Assembly (NCBI GenBank): GCA_950022655.1
Contig: OX465584.1
Coordinates: 30,384,988 to 30,448,987 of the forward strand
Origin: Alentia gelatinosa
Taxonomy: Eukaryota; Annelida; Polychaeta; Phyllodocida; Polynoidae
Direction of reading: 5' to 3'
Length of the DNA stretch: 64,000 bases
Shown here: positions 37,278 through 50,672 of the stretch, in pieces
How positions within the stretch are numbered: position 1 is the stretch's first letter
How the letters are laid out: each line of letters starts with the position of its first letter
Made by a program: the position numbers and the translations under genes
The notes under the pieces: model-generated
The model's input: the letters and a program-made list of their open reading frames with translations, nothing else
What the model was told of the DNA's origin: nothing
The model's database searches: none

Positions 37278-37569
37278 AGGGGGCTGTGAGCAGGGTACGT
37301 GTGAGGTGTGGATGGATTGTAAGTAGTATACGATTGGGGTGTGGTCGGGTTTGTCGAGGGCTGGGTTAGGTGAGTGGTGTATGGGCGGGGTTTGGGTGGG
37401 GTGAGTGTAGTATGCGGCTGAGGACGATGTTTGGCTAGGTATGTGGGTGAGGTGTGGTTGCTGTGTGGGTGGATTATGAATGAGGTGTGGTTGGAAGGGG
37501 TTGATGATAGGATTACCTGATTACCGCCCATGTCCACGACACTCCCGCGATCCCAAAGGTGCCACCCAA

Positions 37570-38880
37570 GTAGTAGTAAAAAATCTCGTCGCTTAAAGCT
37601 TGGCAGCTATAGGCCTAGGATTTGTGTGACACTCGAACATTTGCTCAGTTGAATCCTGCAGATTTTATTATGGTTTACCATATGGAATGTTCAGTCCGTG
37701 TTATTTTAATGAACGTGCAACGCCCTCCCTTACAGGGAAGTGAGAACATTTTGACGGGTATCCATTCTCCACAACCTCAGCAAATACGAATACATAAAAG
37801 TATGTGTTAACCTTCAGATTCCAAATGGCTGCGGACAATGAGTTCTTGCTCTTATCATGCCATGATTTTGGTAAATTAAGTGCCTTTATAATGAGATATC
37901 CAGTAATAAGTATATCCCGATAATAGGTTGTCCCATTTACTTGCTATTGATGGCATGGTTCAGCATAGTGCATGTGAAAACCATTAAGCATACGGACAAA
38001 AACTGTAGCCTCCAAGCCATGTACTACATTATCACACAGATACCTAACACTGCCATCACAGGGACTTCTTTCCTTCACCAGATTATTCATAGGTCGACTG
38101 GAGAACAGAAAATAGTATGTAACTGTACGTTTAGCCGGATGCATTCCCTTGATGATAATTGCCATATTGATTATAAAATAGCCAAAGTTGACATCTCGAT
38201 GGAAAAGGCTGCATGCTTTTGTATCCCAATATAGAATATGCCTGTGGATATACACTACATTTCAAGCAGGCCATTAGAAAGCTGCCTAAATCTAGCTTTG
38301 TTGAAGATAAGGTTACCGATTGTGTTGAATGTGAGTTATTGTAGCAGCATAGACAAGAATACAGCATAAACATAAAAAGATGTAATTCTATTAAGCCGGT
38401 TATCATAGACTTTCTTCAATGGCTTTTCACGGGGTTCTCTATATTTTTCACCGTCGTGATAACCAGCAGGATATATTGCCGCCAGAACAAACGCATGAAA
38501 GGGTGATGAGAATAACGACATACAACGAAGTGATTAGTAGCTGGGCATGTCCAATATATATTGCTGACTTCCAATATTGCCCCTTTTACAGATCACCTAC
38601 TACGCCAAAGAGATATAGATACTATTAGGATCCTCTTAGGAGGGGGGCCTAATTTCTCCACGCCTAATTAATCTCTATCTGTTTATCGTGCCGAATTGGC
38701 TTGGCCATATTGATTGTTGCCGTAATTGCTGCGTCCCATCGTGCACCTTGGGGAATGCTTTTCATCTTTGAGTGTGCAAAGTTCAGGTGAGGAGAGGAAT
38801 GTGGCGGGACAGGTAACGAGGGCGGGAAGAGGGACAGATGGAAGGTCGCTGGTAGGAGCAGTAGTTAAATGTCTCATGCC
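37570..38880. other. non-coding stretch
   Basis: AT-rich with several short frames on both strands and no splice-supported exon or recognised repeat. Confidence 0.4.
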
Positions 38881-38888
38881 ATATATGT

Positions 38889-39008
<120 letters not shown>

Positions 39009-39009
39009 G

Positions 39010-42000
39010 CTGTAAGAGTAAGCGACATGGACAAGGAGTACAAAAGTATCGGGGAGAGAATGATAACTTTGTAGACACAAAGCAAGAGAGAGATATATAT
39101 TAAAGACCAAAGTTTCAACCTTCTCTCTATACTCCCAAGTTCTTATGAATCTATGTAATTTCTCCCTCTGATGAAACAAGAGGAAATCCCCTCATTAACC
39201 AAGATACGGATTTAAAGGATAAAGACCAAGCCTCATTATGTGCATCTGACTCCGGGGGATTATTATAAGAGGATGCCTACGTCGATAAGAGTGCTTCAGC
39301 AACAACAAAGTAGATTTTAGCTTGTCAAAGGCTCAAACTAATACTGAGTCTCATGAGGTTCGGACTAGTCAAATAATAGCCATAACAGTCAGGAAAGGCC
39401 TGAGTCAAGAAATCTCCTGAGTAACAACCAATACTGTCAGGAAAAGTGTACAGAACTGGATTAATTGACGCCCTTTTTGAATGAAACACATGCTGATTTT
39501 GGGAAAGCGCATATATTGTAAAGTTCGTAATCTGTTAAGTGTGTAGTGCAAAGGGGTTTTGTGAAAGTCCGGGTGAAAATATATCATGTATTATTAAACA
39601 CTAGACACGTTCTATATGCTCATCCCACCTCTGTGAAAAAAGGAACAATTGCATAATGTTTTTTTAATAGCTGGACAGAACTAAACCCCCATGCCAGCAT
39701 ACACGCAGTTGGCAAGTGGCAGGCATCCCTGGCGACCAACGCTGAGTACAAACTGCCTTTGCCTGCCACTGCAGGATGCCTGGCCACCATGACCCCTATT
39801 TCATCACTCCACGGGCTCATGGGACCATCCCTGAGCCTCTGCCTGTGGCATGTCCTCTCCCCTGGCCTTTGTCAGTCCGACCAGTCGGAGAACATTTCAG
39901 CATTGAAAGTATTTTGTAGCGGGGATTCTATTGGCCGACAAGAATCTCAAAGATTCTGATCCATTCCGAAGTAATCGGTCGTTGATAGATCCTCACAGTG
40001 TCGGTACAGTTTATCAGTGACCCTGAAAATCGGTGTTTGTTTTCATAGACAGACTTCCTACTAAACTGATGATGTTTTGGAGATGTAACCCATTTCTTCA
40101 ATGGCAAAATCAACTTTATTGGTGGCGACAACTGTTTTTCTTATCAGTGTAGAGAATCGACTAATTGTTTGCTTCTTTCTTGTCAGAGGATGTGGTATCT
40201 CTGACTAAGTGGAGATTTTCTCTACTCTTCTGGTGGCTGGGTCTGGGTCTAATTAGTAATTACATGTACAAGAACATGCATATCTTATGGGTGCTGATTA
40301 GGTAAAGCAATGATATATACTTTTTGACTGAAAGCCTCATTAACCAATGGAATAGATTATAAACGATCTTAAACGACAACGTAGTTTAATAAGGAGTACC
40401 TAAGAATATTCTGGAACAGCGATTTGGTTTATTTAGCAAATCTAGAGCATAATGTCTCATTAACATATAGGGTGGTCTAAGACCACAGCATGGGTCTGAA
40501 ACTAGGGGAAGGTCATATTTCCTTTTCCACCAGGTTGTTTTCCTCATCAATTGATTGGTTCCAAAAAGTCTGACAAAACCGGTTGTGATGAAACTAATAT
40601 GGAATAATTTAGGTTAACAACATAACTGCGCATCCAAAGCCAACGAGGAAGAATGGGGGCTTTCCCCAATTCTCGATCTCATCATCGAGTTGATTAATTG
40701 GTTGATTTTCTTACGTCCTTGGCAGAGAATTTCCCTATTTGTGTCTGTTGACGGATGATGCAGATAATTTATTGGTTGAGTTAGATGTGTCTAAGTCTTT
40801 GAATTTGGCCATCACAAAAAATTGAGACTCCCAGAATAAGTCTTCTATGTAGAATGTTGATTCAGAAAATGAGAATGTAGATAACAAAGATACAGTGCCT
40901 GGTTATTACATTAACCCAACAAAGTTCGGACTATCCTATATCAAAATATCAAATCAAAATCAAGGCATCATCTCATGACATAACATACTTGAGATAGTCA
41001 CATATACTACATTGTATAGTCACAAGTTAATAGATCTTCTGTGAAAATAATGAAAATAAAGAAAACAAACCTAAAAAATACCAACTCAGAATCGTGTAAG
41101 CCTCAGACTAGGAGGGGTGGTGTAGGTAGAGGGGTAGGCATGGGATTCAAAGATTGAGACCAGTCTATTGTTACGTATGAAGTTACCCGTCCTTATTATA
41201 TTAATGACGTTGAATTATTGCAAAATAAGCTAAATTGAATCATCCTCTCTAGTGGCGCCGAGTAGGAATACATAAATGTAAAACGTATCCTAGGGAGGCA
41301 TTATAACAGCAGATAGTCACATCGCTATGCCAGAACAGTCACATAGTGCATTTAACACTTAACCACTTATTAACAAAGCTATTTGATTAATGTAAATAGC
41401 TGATTTCATCTATATAAAACTGAGTTAGTCTTGCTTTTGTTTTACGTTGATTTGAGGAAAACAAAGTAATATGTGCGCATGAAGCGTTTTCTTTTCACTC
41501 TGCTGTACATTTGATTAATGAATTGTCGGGCTTATACTAAGGAATGTAGTAATGCATCCCGCTCCTTATAAGTGTTAATCTTACATTCAGTATCTGAAGA
41601 TCTGTCGTTATAATCCAGGTATAACATTTAGATTCTAACCGATAGTGGTTTTTTATTTTGCCCTCCTAGAAGAGCTAGTTTTTCTCTGCTGCGAGATAAA
41701 AGGCTTACGATATAAAAATAAGCTTATGAATTCAGACGGTATCCTCATAAATCTAGTTTTCAGCATGTGTTCCATTATCAAATAGTTTCAATCCCTTTAA
41801 AAGATATCTCATTATTGTGAAGATGATGTCATATATTTATATGCAGAGTAAAAAGTATTACTCCCAATGATTATTTTCACATATAAAGCAAATACCAATC
41901 AGCTAAGTGAGTTTGCCGCCTCGTGTATACGAATACACGAGAATTCTTGTTATTGGCCTGAGGCGTCAGTCACATAATAGTGGATCTTATTTAATGCTAT

Positions 42001-42600
42001 TGGTAGGATTACTGATAGCTTTCTTTTCGGATCAGAAACATGGCCTTTGAAAATAGCGGAGAACTAGATGTAAAGGGGAACTTGATACTGTGATAGGCAG
42101 TTCAAATCTTTTGTTAATGTTATACATTCTACATCTTGTCAGAGGTCCCGTTAGAAAACATTATCCCCGGATCCATGGCGAATAGGGCCGTCGGCATTCT
42201 ACATAGGGGCATTGACAATTATCAATGGCCGCAAACCACAAGAGGTTGACGCGTAGTAATGTAGGAAGTTTTGTGGACAGACGGCGGAAACCTTCAAGTG
42301 GTTTGCGCATTTTAGCGAGTGAACTACAACAACAAGCTCGAGTGGTTTACAGAGTCACCTGTCCACAAAACCATCGTTTGTTTTATGTATTTTCCATCTT
42401 ACATAAAGTCCGCTTTAAGAGGACAACACGAGCATGGCGTTATTCTAATCCATGTTATATCGATTTGCCTTCAAGAAACGGAGAGCGGTACACAACAAAC
42501 AACACGTTGCATACTACTATAAGTTTTTTTTTATTGCAATCAAAATTCAAAACGATTTGTGTTCCCTTCCTATGAGTAACTAATTTGATGACGGGCCCGA
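39010..42600. other. non-coding stretch
   Basis: No supported gene. A GC-rich exon-like patch at 39690-39900 is open on both strands but ambiguous. A perfect 9-bp-arm hairpin CTCGTGTAT/ATACACGAG lies at 41920-41941. Confidence 0.4.
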
Positions 42601-42635
42601 AAAAGAAATCGTTGTCGAAAAAAACAAACCTTGTT

Positions 42636-42884
42636 TCAAGTGAAATCCGTCAGCACGTCTAAGCGCGCCCAGTCACCATTGACCTGGACTTTATCGAAAG
42701 TCCAATAGAATCGGTCGGAGGTTACCGACATATTTTCCCGTGGTATTTTAAGTCGGACAAAGAAACCCGACGCTTTGCAATGAACGCGGATATCAGATAC
42801 CTCACAAACAAAACCCAGCAGCCGCCTCTTATCACACAAAATCACCCGACTTCTGCTCCCAACCACGACACCTGGATTGTCCAT
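42636..42884 (-). CDS. possible exon, extracellular-domain-like, unknown product
   Basis: A minus-strand frame of about 82 residues with convincing protein composition: segments such as VSDIRVHCKASGFFVRL and DRFYWTFDKVQVNGDWARL, with alternating hydrophobic residues as in a beta-sandwich. A T-rich stretch ending GTTTGTGAG (inside the frame) could be an acceptor and AGTCCAG|GTCAAT a donor. No domain is identified with confidence; an extracellular beta-domain is only a guess. Confidence 0.3.
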   Translation of the reverse strand: MDNPGVVVGSRSRVILCDKRRLLGFVCEVSDIRVHCKASGFFVRLKIPRENMSVTSDRFYWTFDKVQVNGDWARLDVLTDFT

Positions 42885-42889
42885 TCAGG

Positions 42890-43316
42890 ATGGCGCGCGC
42901 ATACTCAGAATCAGCGCTACCTGGTGGTGCCGGCTGAAACCAGCGCCCGCCGAGCACCTCGCGAGCTACTCGCCCACGTAGGACGGCGCGCAGGGAGCGG
43001 TTGGGCAAACACGAACCCACTTTAGGTGCTCCTAGTTGTCCCCCTTTAGCTCGGTGATTGCGCACGAGCGCCGGCAAACTTCCGAGAGGGGAACAACAAC
43101 CTTAGCGGGACAAATAAGCCGGCCTTTGTGACGCTGTTTGTCATCAAGCTCCACAAGCTTGACGCGCCTTACCGGCGGTAAACTGGCCTTTAATGCGTTT
43201 TTTACACACACACAAGCGAACTAACCATCGCACCATTGACGTTCACAATGGCTGCAATGTCCGTCGTTGGGAGATGCCTCTATACAAGTGAAACCATAGA
43301 CTTCAAACTCCAATAA
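42890..43316 (+). promoter_or_regulatory. CpG-rich patch with possible first exon
   Basis: 42890-43150 is CpG-rich (GCGCGC, CGCGAG and similar) within AT-rich DNA, as at invertebrate promoters. About 100 bp downstream an ATG in good context (CACAATGG, 43248) opens a 22-codon frame, MAAMSVVGRCLYTSETIDF..., with a weak donor at 43288. This could be a short first exon, or nothing. Confidence 0.25.
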
Positions 43317-43319
43317 AGG

Positions 43320-46300
43320 ATTTTAATATAAACAAAGATTCGTTGAGAAAATTCACTAAAACATTAGGGCATTTTTTATTGCATGGATAAAGTATCAAAG
43401 ACTGAGACTCATCCTCGGTTTCCTGTAAACATTTCTGGTTTCCTAATAAATTTTATAAAAGTATAATCCTGGGGATGTATTTGACACGATTGGTTTCATT
43501 TTCAAAGATGTCTGCCTAGCTTAATGCATGCCTGAATGATAAGTTTTCTCCCTAATACGATGAATTGCTGCCCATATTTTAGGTTCCTATGAAATTGTGT
43601 TAATTGATCTGCCCATGCCTTTGAGCTTGCATTGTGACCACCATGGACGACGTAGCCTTTGGTAAGTGCTGAAATATCCCATACGGGACGAGTGGGATAA
43701 CGGGAGTTTGATGGCTCAAAGGTGAATTCTAATTTGCCAATGTAACAATGTAAGATCATTGAAAGGCCTTTGTCAGTAGGTACAGTTTTTATAGGTCTTT
43801 AGAAGTCCGTTGAAATAGTCCTTACAATACGGTAGAATATATTGTTTTTTCCAAACCCCTCTTTTTCGTTTCTAAGTATCCTCGACTTTAAGATTATTTC
43901 CTTGGGAAAGATAATCCTTTCTCAAAAGTAAAAGGTACCTACTGGTAAGGTTTGCCGATAGGAAAATATATGGTTTGCAGATACATAGATTATCTAAGAA
44001 TCTGTCTCCCCATGCAAACCTAACTGCATAATTGACCACCAAAAGCGAATGTCTACCGCCTACAATAATGAAAATTGGTTTCAGATACTATGAGGGTGTG
44101 ACTAGGCTGCTGGCTTACCCCTACCGCTTCAAAAAAATTTCTAACGTCTCCCGCAAGGGAAGTACGAACGAAAAAGTTATCACAATTGGTTTCAGATACT
44201 ATCTCTTTTCACCTTTTTCATGACTGCCAGATTATGTTAGATGGAAAAACAGACAATTAATATGATTTAAAAAGGACTGATTCTTTCAAAAACATATTAG
44301 TGATGTAAGAGTTCCTTCATGAAATGTGATAACAGGTTATTACTCTCTAGTGTTAAGGCAATTACCATGAAATGAGTGGAATCCAATATGGCCGTCCTAG
44401 ATGGGATCCCTACTTCCGGGCACCAGTAACACACAACTCCCAAGTGATTGGGAAATTCTGGACATCCGGTAGCATTGTTGTGGTGGTTCAAAGGCCAGGA
44501 TCGTGTCATGGTGAGATCATTTGTGAGATATGAAGAGACATGACAGAAATATAATCCAGTGGAACACTGGGGACATACGTCCGCTCACGATCAGGACCGT
44601 ACAAGTCACAATTGTACCATATGTATACCCTCTCCCTTTAGAGCTATGAAAGAGATAAAAGAAAATTGTGTTTAAATAGAAAATGAAAGTTTTCATATGC
44701 ATTCCGCTGTATGAAACAACCCTCGTATCGTTTTCCTCTCCAAGAAATGACTTAACCGATTTCACACGGGAAAATAAGGCTGTCTTGTACGATAGTTCGT
44801 TTCGTTGGTGAATGTACTCTCTGTTGGTCTAATCTAACTTGCTGATCGGCACGGCCAAACTACAGTATATATTCTATAGATGCCACTAGAATTATCACTA
44901 GAAATGTGATGCAATTCATCGAATGTGGAAGAATTTAACACTAAGGCGTACGCGGAAATTCAATAGATGGAATTTTTCCCGGGCCAGTATGCTTTCAAAT
45001 TAAGGCGTGTAAAGGACCTTCTAACAAAGAAGGCTTCAACATGAAAGACGGACCCCAAGGCTTAATTCTGTAGTTCTACCCTCGTAAGTAAATAGCCAGA
45101 GGCCAACGGCAGCCAGGTTGGCGATATCTGAGTCGTATTCCTCCTATGTTCTCCAACTCGTATTTGAACAGCCCTGTGTTAAGAGCTCGGACTGTTGAGC
45201 AGCTCTGATTCTGTGAGGATTTAGCAATGAGCGGGTCTTGTTGTACTAAGATTCAACAGTGATTGGTTCACATTGAATGAGGATTTAAAAGTAAACGGGT
45301 TTTTTTATGAGGGTATTACAATAAACGGGTCTTAATTCAAATATTGGAAGCTAAGCGGTGAACTTCTCATGGTATACGAGAACCCTGATTTGAACAGGTG
45401 TACAGCGACCAAGTTTCATTGACAGTCTAACTATATAAACGTTTGAAGATTTACTACAAGAACTGGCCGATCTAGCAGTCTGTAGATCTTGATCTAACAG
45501 TAGCCAGTCCATTGTGTATGGATTTTTACCGGTATTCTAAAAACCTATTCTCTAAATTCCTAACTACATTTCATCAGAATGCTCTGAGCTGTTGTTCAAC
45601 TATCTTCTTCGGATTTCTGTCAGTTGAAATGAAAGGTTACGTGTTGTTTTGGGAATGTAATATCAATTAGACATATGCTCCAAGTTTTATGTAGGCAGAT
45701 TCAAATCGAATTGATTCTGCTAGTTTTCCAGCCAACTATGTCCATGTGTTACAGAATATTACATATGAAGAACGATCTCTATTTATCATATTTCTTCAGG
45801 GTAATTGCTAAAGATCTGCGAAATGTATGTATGTAGCACTCTGTTGATCCATGATGGAGATTTCATTCAGCGCGTTGCGCGTGCAATACCATGCATAAAT
45901 CATAGTGCCATACCGGGTATGACACAACTCGCGGGCGGTATGATGCTGTAGGTCTAGACAGAGTTGTCCATTTATGCAATAAAATTGCCGCTATAGGCCT
46001 GAGGCATTCCCAACACTAATGCAGGGTTGTCGCCCCTAAGGAGTATCTGAAGTTCATTGCAGGGTGATATACACTTCTGATCAATTTCAGGCATGATTGT
46101 TCCAGGTGACTTCAGACACAAGCCTAGGGAAATATGTCGCAGTAACCTTCCACTACGCAAATACAAAAACCAAATCCAAACTGATCATTTCACTATTTAT
46201 CACATACGCCTATTCCTCAGGCGGCCTCAGTAATGTAACACAGGAACTAATTTATTTTTGCAAAAGTAATTTTCTAATTTCTGTTCCCATTCTGCTGTAA

Positions 46301-46640
46301 ATTTGCGTTCAGCGTTAGTTTCTTTTTCAACTCCATACCAATATGGAAGCTTACATGAATGATAAAAGCTACTTTGGTCAAGGTTTTATACAATATCCAT
46401 AACCGCTTTTTTCTTAGATGATCTCAAATAGGAAATAACTAATAAGAATTAATGATTTAAAGAAAGGGAACCGATAAAAACTTTCTCGAGGTTCCTGGTC
46501 ATGCGTTCGAGCACAATGGTAACGATAAAACGTCTGCAGATTGGTTTCTGCAGAGACGGTTTCTATCGTAAATTATTTGATTGAATACTAAGTTGGGAAA
46601 CACTTTTTTTTATTTGTTCGTAAGTTCGAAACGTAGACCT
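43320..46640. other. non-coding stretch with minor repeats
   Basis: An 18-bp direct repeat ATTGGTTTCAGATACTAT occurs near 44073 and 44185. Three loosely similar GAGGRTTTANNANTRANCGGGT segments lie at 45216-45335. A hairpin CGATAAAACGTCTGCAG / CTGCAGAGACGGTTTCTATCG sits just beyond, at 46523-46568. No gene recognised. Confidence 0.4.
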
Positions 46641-46779
46641 CATTCCATTGTTGGATCAGTATGCACAATGCTTTCGGCCAGCAAATGCTGAAGGAATACA
46701 ATATTTTCAAACCTACGATAGAAAAAAAGATCTTACCTCCATTTCTATTTTCTTGCAATGCAGACAGAGACCAAGGAAA

Positions 46780-47250
46780 AGTTGGCGTAACGCTGGCGGG
46801 GCTGGACTCCTGTGGTGGTGGGTAACGCTGCTAAGGTCCTCGATGCCGACTCCAGTACAAATGGTCGAAGGAGCGCACCGTCGCCGCTTTTATGGCGCCA
46901 CTGTGCGAGCAGACGACTTTTCTCTCTAGTTCCACCGTACGCTAACAGGGGGCGTCCTAGTAGCGCGCGCCAGCGGCGAAGAACGCCCACGAGCGTTCGT
47001 GGATGAGGGCGGTCAGGGCAAGTGGGAGGGAGGATGGCAGGGTGGGGCAGGGATGGTTGGGTGAGTGAGTGGGTGGGTGGGTCGATACTTGGGGAGGGGT
47101 GGGGGTAGCATGGGTTTGGCAAGTAAATGCTGACTACCAGGAGATATTTTCGGTACTTGGCTGCTTTAAGTTAGGTGGGCGTCATCGCGGGCTGGCCTGA
47201 ACGCGCGTGACGTAGCCAGCAAGTGCTGTGACGTCGGAGAAGTAGGAGAT
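46780..47250. promoter_or_regulatory. CpG-rich patch, possible promoter
   Basis: GC- and CpG-rich sequence, including GCGCGCGCCAGCGGCG and two TGACGT half-CREs near 47210-47235 (GCGTGACGTAGCC, TGTGACGTCGG), with a G-rich tract between. Open frames on the minus strand across it look compositional. Direction unknown. Confidence 0.3.
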
Positions 47251-47259
47251 TGGAGGTGT

Positions 47260-49600
47260 GGGGAGGAGGAGCAGAAGTTACTACTTTATTCTTTAATATC
47301 ATTTTCTCTTTTTGTTTCTGGTTCATTATATTTTGGTGGTTGGGGCATTCTAGCGTAGAAGGTGATGGCGGGAGGGTAATGGGATGGAGTAGGAGGGTTT
47401 TAGTCGTAGGGGTGTTTGGGAAAATCAGGAGGCAGTTTTCATTGAAGGTCATTATAAGGGATCAAACATCAGACCTATGTTTACGTATCCTTCAGAAGAA
47501 CTAATTAATTGGTAGGCTAGCTCAGCACGGTATCCTGTTCAGGGTGTACGTGAGGATGATAGCGTCAGCCTCCCGACCTATCTTTGTAATGAAATGAAAT
47601 TCCAAGTCTGTTTATTTGTGTTTATGCATATGTGTATGATGGAACTTTTCTGCAGTGTGCCTCCTTCAACAGTTTCCCCGTAATAAAGGTTTCGATAGTT
47701 TCGTTCATTGTTTCATTCGTTCTTCAATGTGATGTTCTCTGGTCTATAGACTATACATGATATGCAACAAAATATCAAATGAATTAAAAAATTTCTTTAA
47801 ATGAGGTTCTACGGTCTCTCGTATACAAATACCTCGCTGTTATGAGATGTGTACTTCAGGTGGGAAGTCATTAATTCCAAAGGTTGTTATATGAAGATTT
47901 ATCCCATAATATACATTTTCCCGGAATTCTTACACCGGAGGTTCTCAAGGTGAATAGGAGTATAGAAATATGATTCTTACATCTACATTTGATTAAATCA
48001 TAGAAATCATTTCAAGGATTGTTGTGACACCTACAAGTTCGTATTCCAATCATATTTCTTTTTAATTACATGTTTGAAGTCATGCGAAATTGGTATGAAA
48101 TCTTCCGTAGAAAAGGAGATGTGCAACTTTATCAAGACGCCTCGAAGCTTCCTCCATGAGATTTCATGACACGGAACTCTTTGTTTAGGATTGACATCTG
48201 CAGTTCATGAGTTCAAATTTACTTTCTGCATACAAATCTCATACCATATGGTTCACAGCTCGGCAGGATTACAAATCTTATTATCGATGATAAAATTGCA
48301 TCAGACCAGCATACCGAAGTGACGTGGCAGACAGGGCAGACGATATTTTCAAGTCAGTGCCTCTAGTGTCGAGGTTCGCTACATGGTGGCGCCTCGGAGT
48401 TCAGAAACACTGACTGTGGTCTTGTTTGTGAGGTTGGTATGTGGCATTAATTAATAGCAACGGCCCCATCTCCCTGCAGGGCGCCAGTGCAAGGCTCATA
48501 GTCTCAGTATACCATAGTATCTTCTACGTATCATGCTATCATCAGGGTAATACCTTAGGCCCTAATTGATGAACATATCTAAACATATGTGATTCCTTCA
48601 ATATAACACCGATCCGTACTACCTTCTATAGAATGCTTCTTGGGAACACACAGTAGTGTATAAGGATTAATTAAAAGATCGGTAATCATAGACTTTTACA
48701 AAATAATTCATATATCTAAGTCACTAGATATAAACATGTCTCTAACCATCGGAAATAATTGTAAGTGAAAATGATCCTTCCAGGACACTCTGCGTGGCAA
48801 TCAACTACGTTTGACCAACAATTATAACAAAAAGGTATATACAGAATTTAACTACAAGTGTATTGTTCAGTACCTCCCTCCCTCAGCTTGAAGGGCGCAA
48901 GGAACACTTGTTCGCAATTAACTGCCTAGTACGCTCGCATGTTTAAACATTATTGTATGCGAGATGATAAGCCTTTATTATCGAATCAAACTTCGGTTTG
49001 TCTGAGGTTCGGGTACATTGTAACCGCAGATTATTTTCAAGAAAAGATTGGAATGGGGGGAAAATATGTTCCAGTGAAAGAAAGTCAAAGTTACGAGGTA
49101 AGGCTTGCAAAAATTACTGCCCGAGGCCTTGGCCTTTTACCGGTACTTGGTTTCCCTGTTCCTATATACCTTCAAATATCGACAAAACATGGTTATTTCT
49201 TTACCTGCAATATTCCAAGAAGCCATGCCCACCCTTATCTAGTAACTTCAACTGAAATGCTTTTCCCGCTGGTGTCATAGCAACTATTCAGGTTGCTATT
49301 CAGGTTGCTATATGACAACGTCACAGTGACATCATAGCTACATCGATGTAGAATGTTTACATTTTGCAGGCTTTGAAATCACGCCAATTGTGCCCTCAAG
49401 GATTATTCTTACTATTTAAACTCTTTTACATTAATGTCCAACATAAAATACCTCCATACTTTAGTTGTTATGTACTCTTTGCTGGTCCAGGACATTTTTT
49501 AATCATCTTTGAAGGCCTGAATCAATACTCTGCGCCATTTTTTAATTCACCAATCATAGCTTCTGATCATGTGTCAACCTCAGGTAGTAATATGGAGAAA
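47260..49600. other. non-coding stretch
   Basis: No supported gene. Short frames (48939-49280 plus) match nothing known. A small inverted repeat, GTCATAGCAAC / GTTGCTATATGAC, lies at about 49275-49317. Confidence 0.4.
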
Positions 49601-49606
49601 CAAAAC

Positions 49607-49885
49607 AAGAGTTAGTCATGTTGTTTATCGCACGATGGCAAGATTAGAAGCTGAGAGCAGTAATACGCGATCTTGCCGGAGTGCAATGAACAATAACACG
49701 ACTAACTCGAGTTTGGTTTGGAATTTATCCTACCCCGCCCATCTAAATTACTTCTACATTAACAAATGATGTCATTTGTCAAGTGTATCCCACTAGAGCG
49801 ATATTTTTCACTTTTCTGAACTCCAGACCGAATACAGTGACCCAATGTTAAGCCTATGGAGTTTTTTTATTAGGGGTAGGATAAA
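49607..49885 (+). mobile_element. palindrome-plus-TIR module, copy D
   Basis: A palindrome (about 49607-49709, arms AGTTAGTCATGTTG... / ...CACGACTAACT) is followed by a TIR unit (49724-49885) with ends TTTATCCTACCCC and GGGGTAGGATAAA. The family core AATGTTAAGCCTATGGAG is complete near the right end. Confidence 0.75.
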
Positions 49886-50045
49886 ACGGGTAGTATGAAC
49901 CCGAGCAGCTCCTCCTTCCCTGGAGAGGTATGCGTCTCACGTTTCCAAGTTGAGATCCGTGGGGACTACAATCTTGGCTCCAAGCAAGTTGGTGAGGCCA
50001 TTGCCCACAGAGCTGCATATGTGGGTTGGGTCACCTACCCCCATG

Positions 50046-50525
50046 GCTGAGAGCTCATAGATCGTCGGCTACAACTCTCCTTCCCCACGATACTTTCGAT
50101 AATCAAACCCAAAACCTCGTACGACCTCTTGTTTGGGATGTTTACTCTCGTCATGCAGGAAATAAAGCGACCCCCTGGTGGTGATATCATGTGTGCAGCA
50201 CTACACTTGGTGGGGTGCACAGGGGGGAGCTGCGGCGGCACCTCACTCATTTCCTGACAATAGCACAGTAATTCTCGATCTAACAACTCCAGTTTGAATT
50301 TAAATCATAATTAACATATTTCCCCTAGATGTGTCGCCCGCCAGGAGAGCTGAAGGAGACTCTGGACGAGATCTCCCGACCCGACGATTAATAATAAAAA
50401 AAAACAAATTAACGAGAGGTCGTAGATCTTCGGCTACAACTCTCCTTCCCAACGATACTTTCGATAATTAAACCCAAAACCTCGTACGACCTCTTCTTAA
50501 GTATGTAAACTCTCGTTGCGTAGAA
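50046..50525. repeat. ~115-bp direct repeat pair
   Basis: GATCxTCGGCTACAACTCTCCTTCCC... at 50046-50165 recurs at about 50413-50525 with scattered differences, including ACGATACTTTCGATAAT and CCCAAAACCTCGTACGACC. The pair brackets about 250 bp and lies next to the gag remnant, so the copies may be pieces of one retroelement. Confidence 0.7.
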
Positions 50526-50542
50526 AATAAAACAGAGCCCTG

Positions 50543-50635
50543 GAATGCACAAATATACTCTAATGGCCCTAAGGAGACTCTAAAGTCTAGCTTTTGAGCT
50601 AGGGTGTACACCCCTTCAATTAACAAGTATGGCTT
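50543..50635 (-). pseudogene. gag remnant of a DIRS/Ngaro-like retroelement
   Basis: A minus-strand stretch of about 31 residues reads KPYLLIEGVYTLAQKLDFRV followed by SLGPLEYICAF. It aligns closely with residues 175-207 of the intact gag at 61.2-62.4 kb (KPYMFMDRDGVYTLHQKLDL, then SLGPLEYISCF). Outside this block the similarity is lost, so only a short fossil remains. Confidence 0.75.
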
Positions 50636-50672
50636 ACTGATAAGTTTATGAGTGTTCAAATTGAATATGAAC

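Noticed and set aside
37004..37537. 177-codon minus-strand frame rich in Pro, His and Thr
   Set aside because: It is the translation of the G-rich minisatellite; openness follows from the repeat composition.
39690..39900. GC-rich exon-like patch open on both strands
   Set aside because: Splice signals do not single out a strand or frame; the evidence is too thin to call.
46745..47122. 125-codon minus frame in a CpG-rich patch
   Set aside because: Composition looks driven by GC content; other frames are open too. Kept only as a possible promoter.
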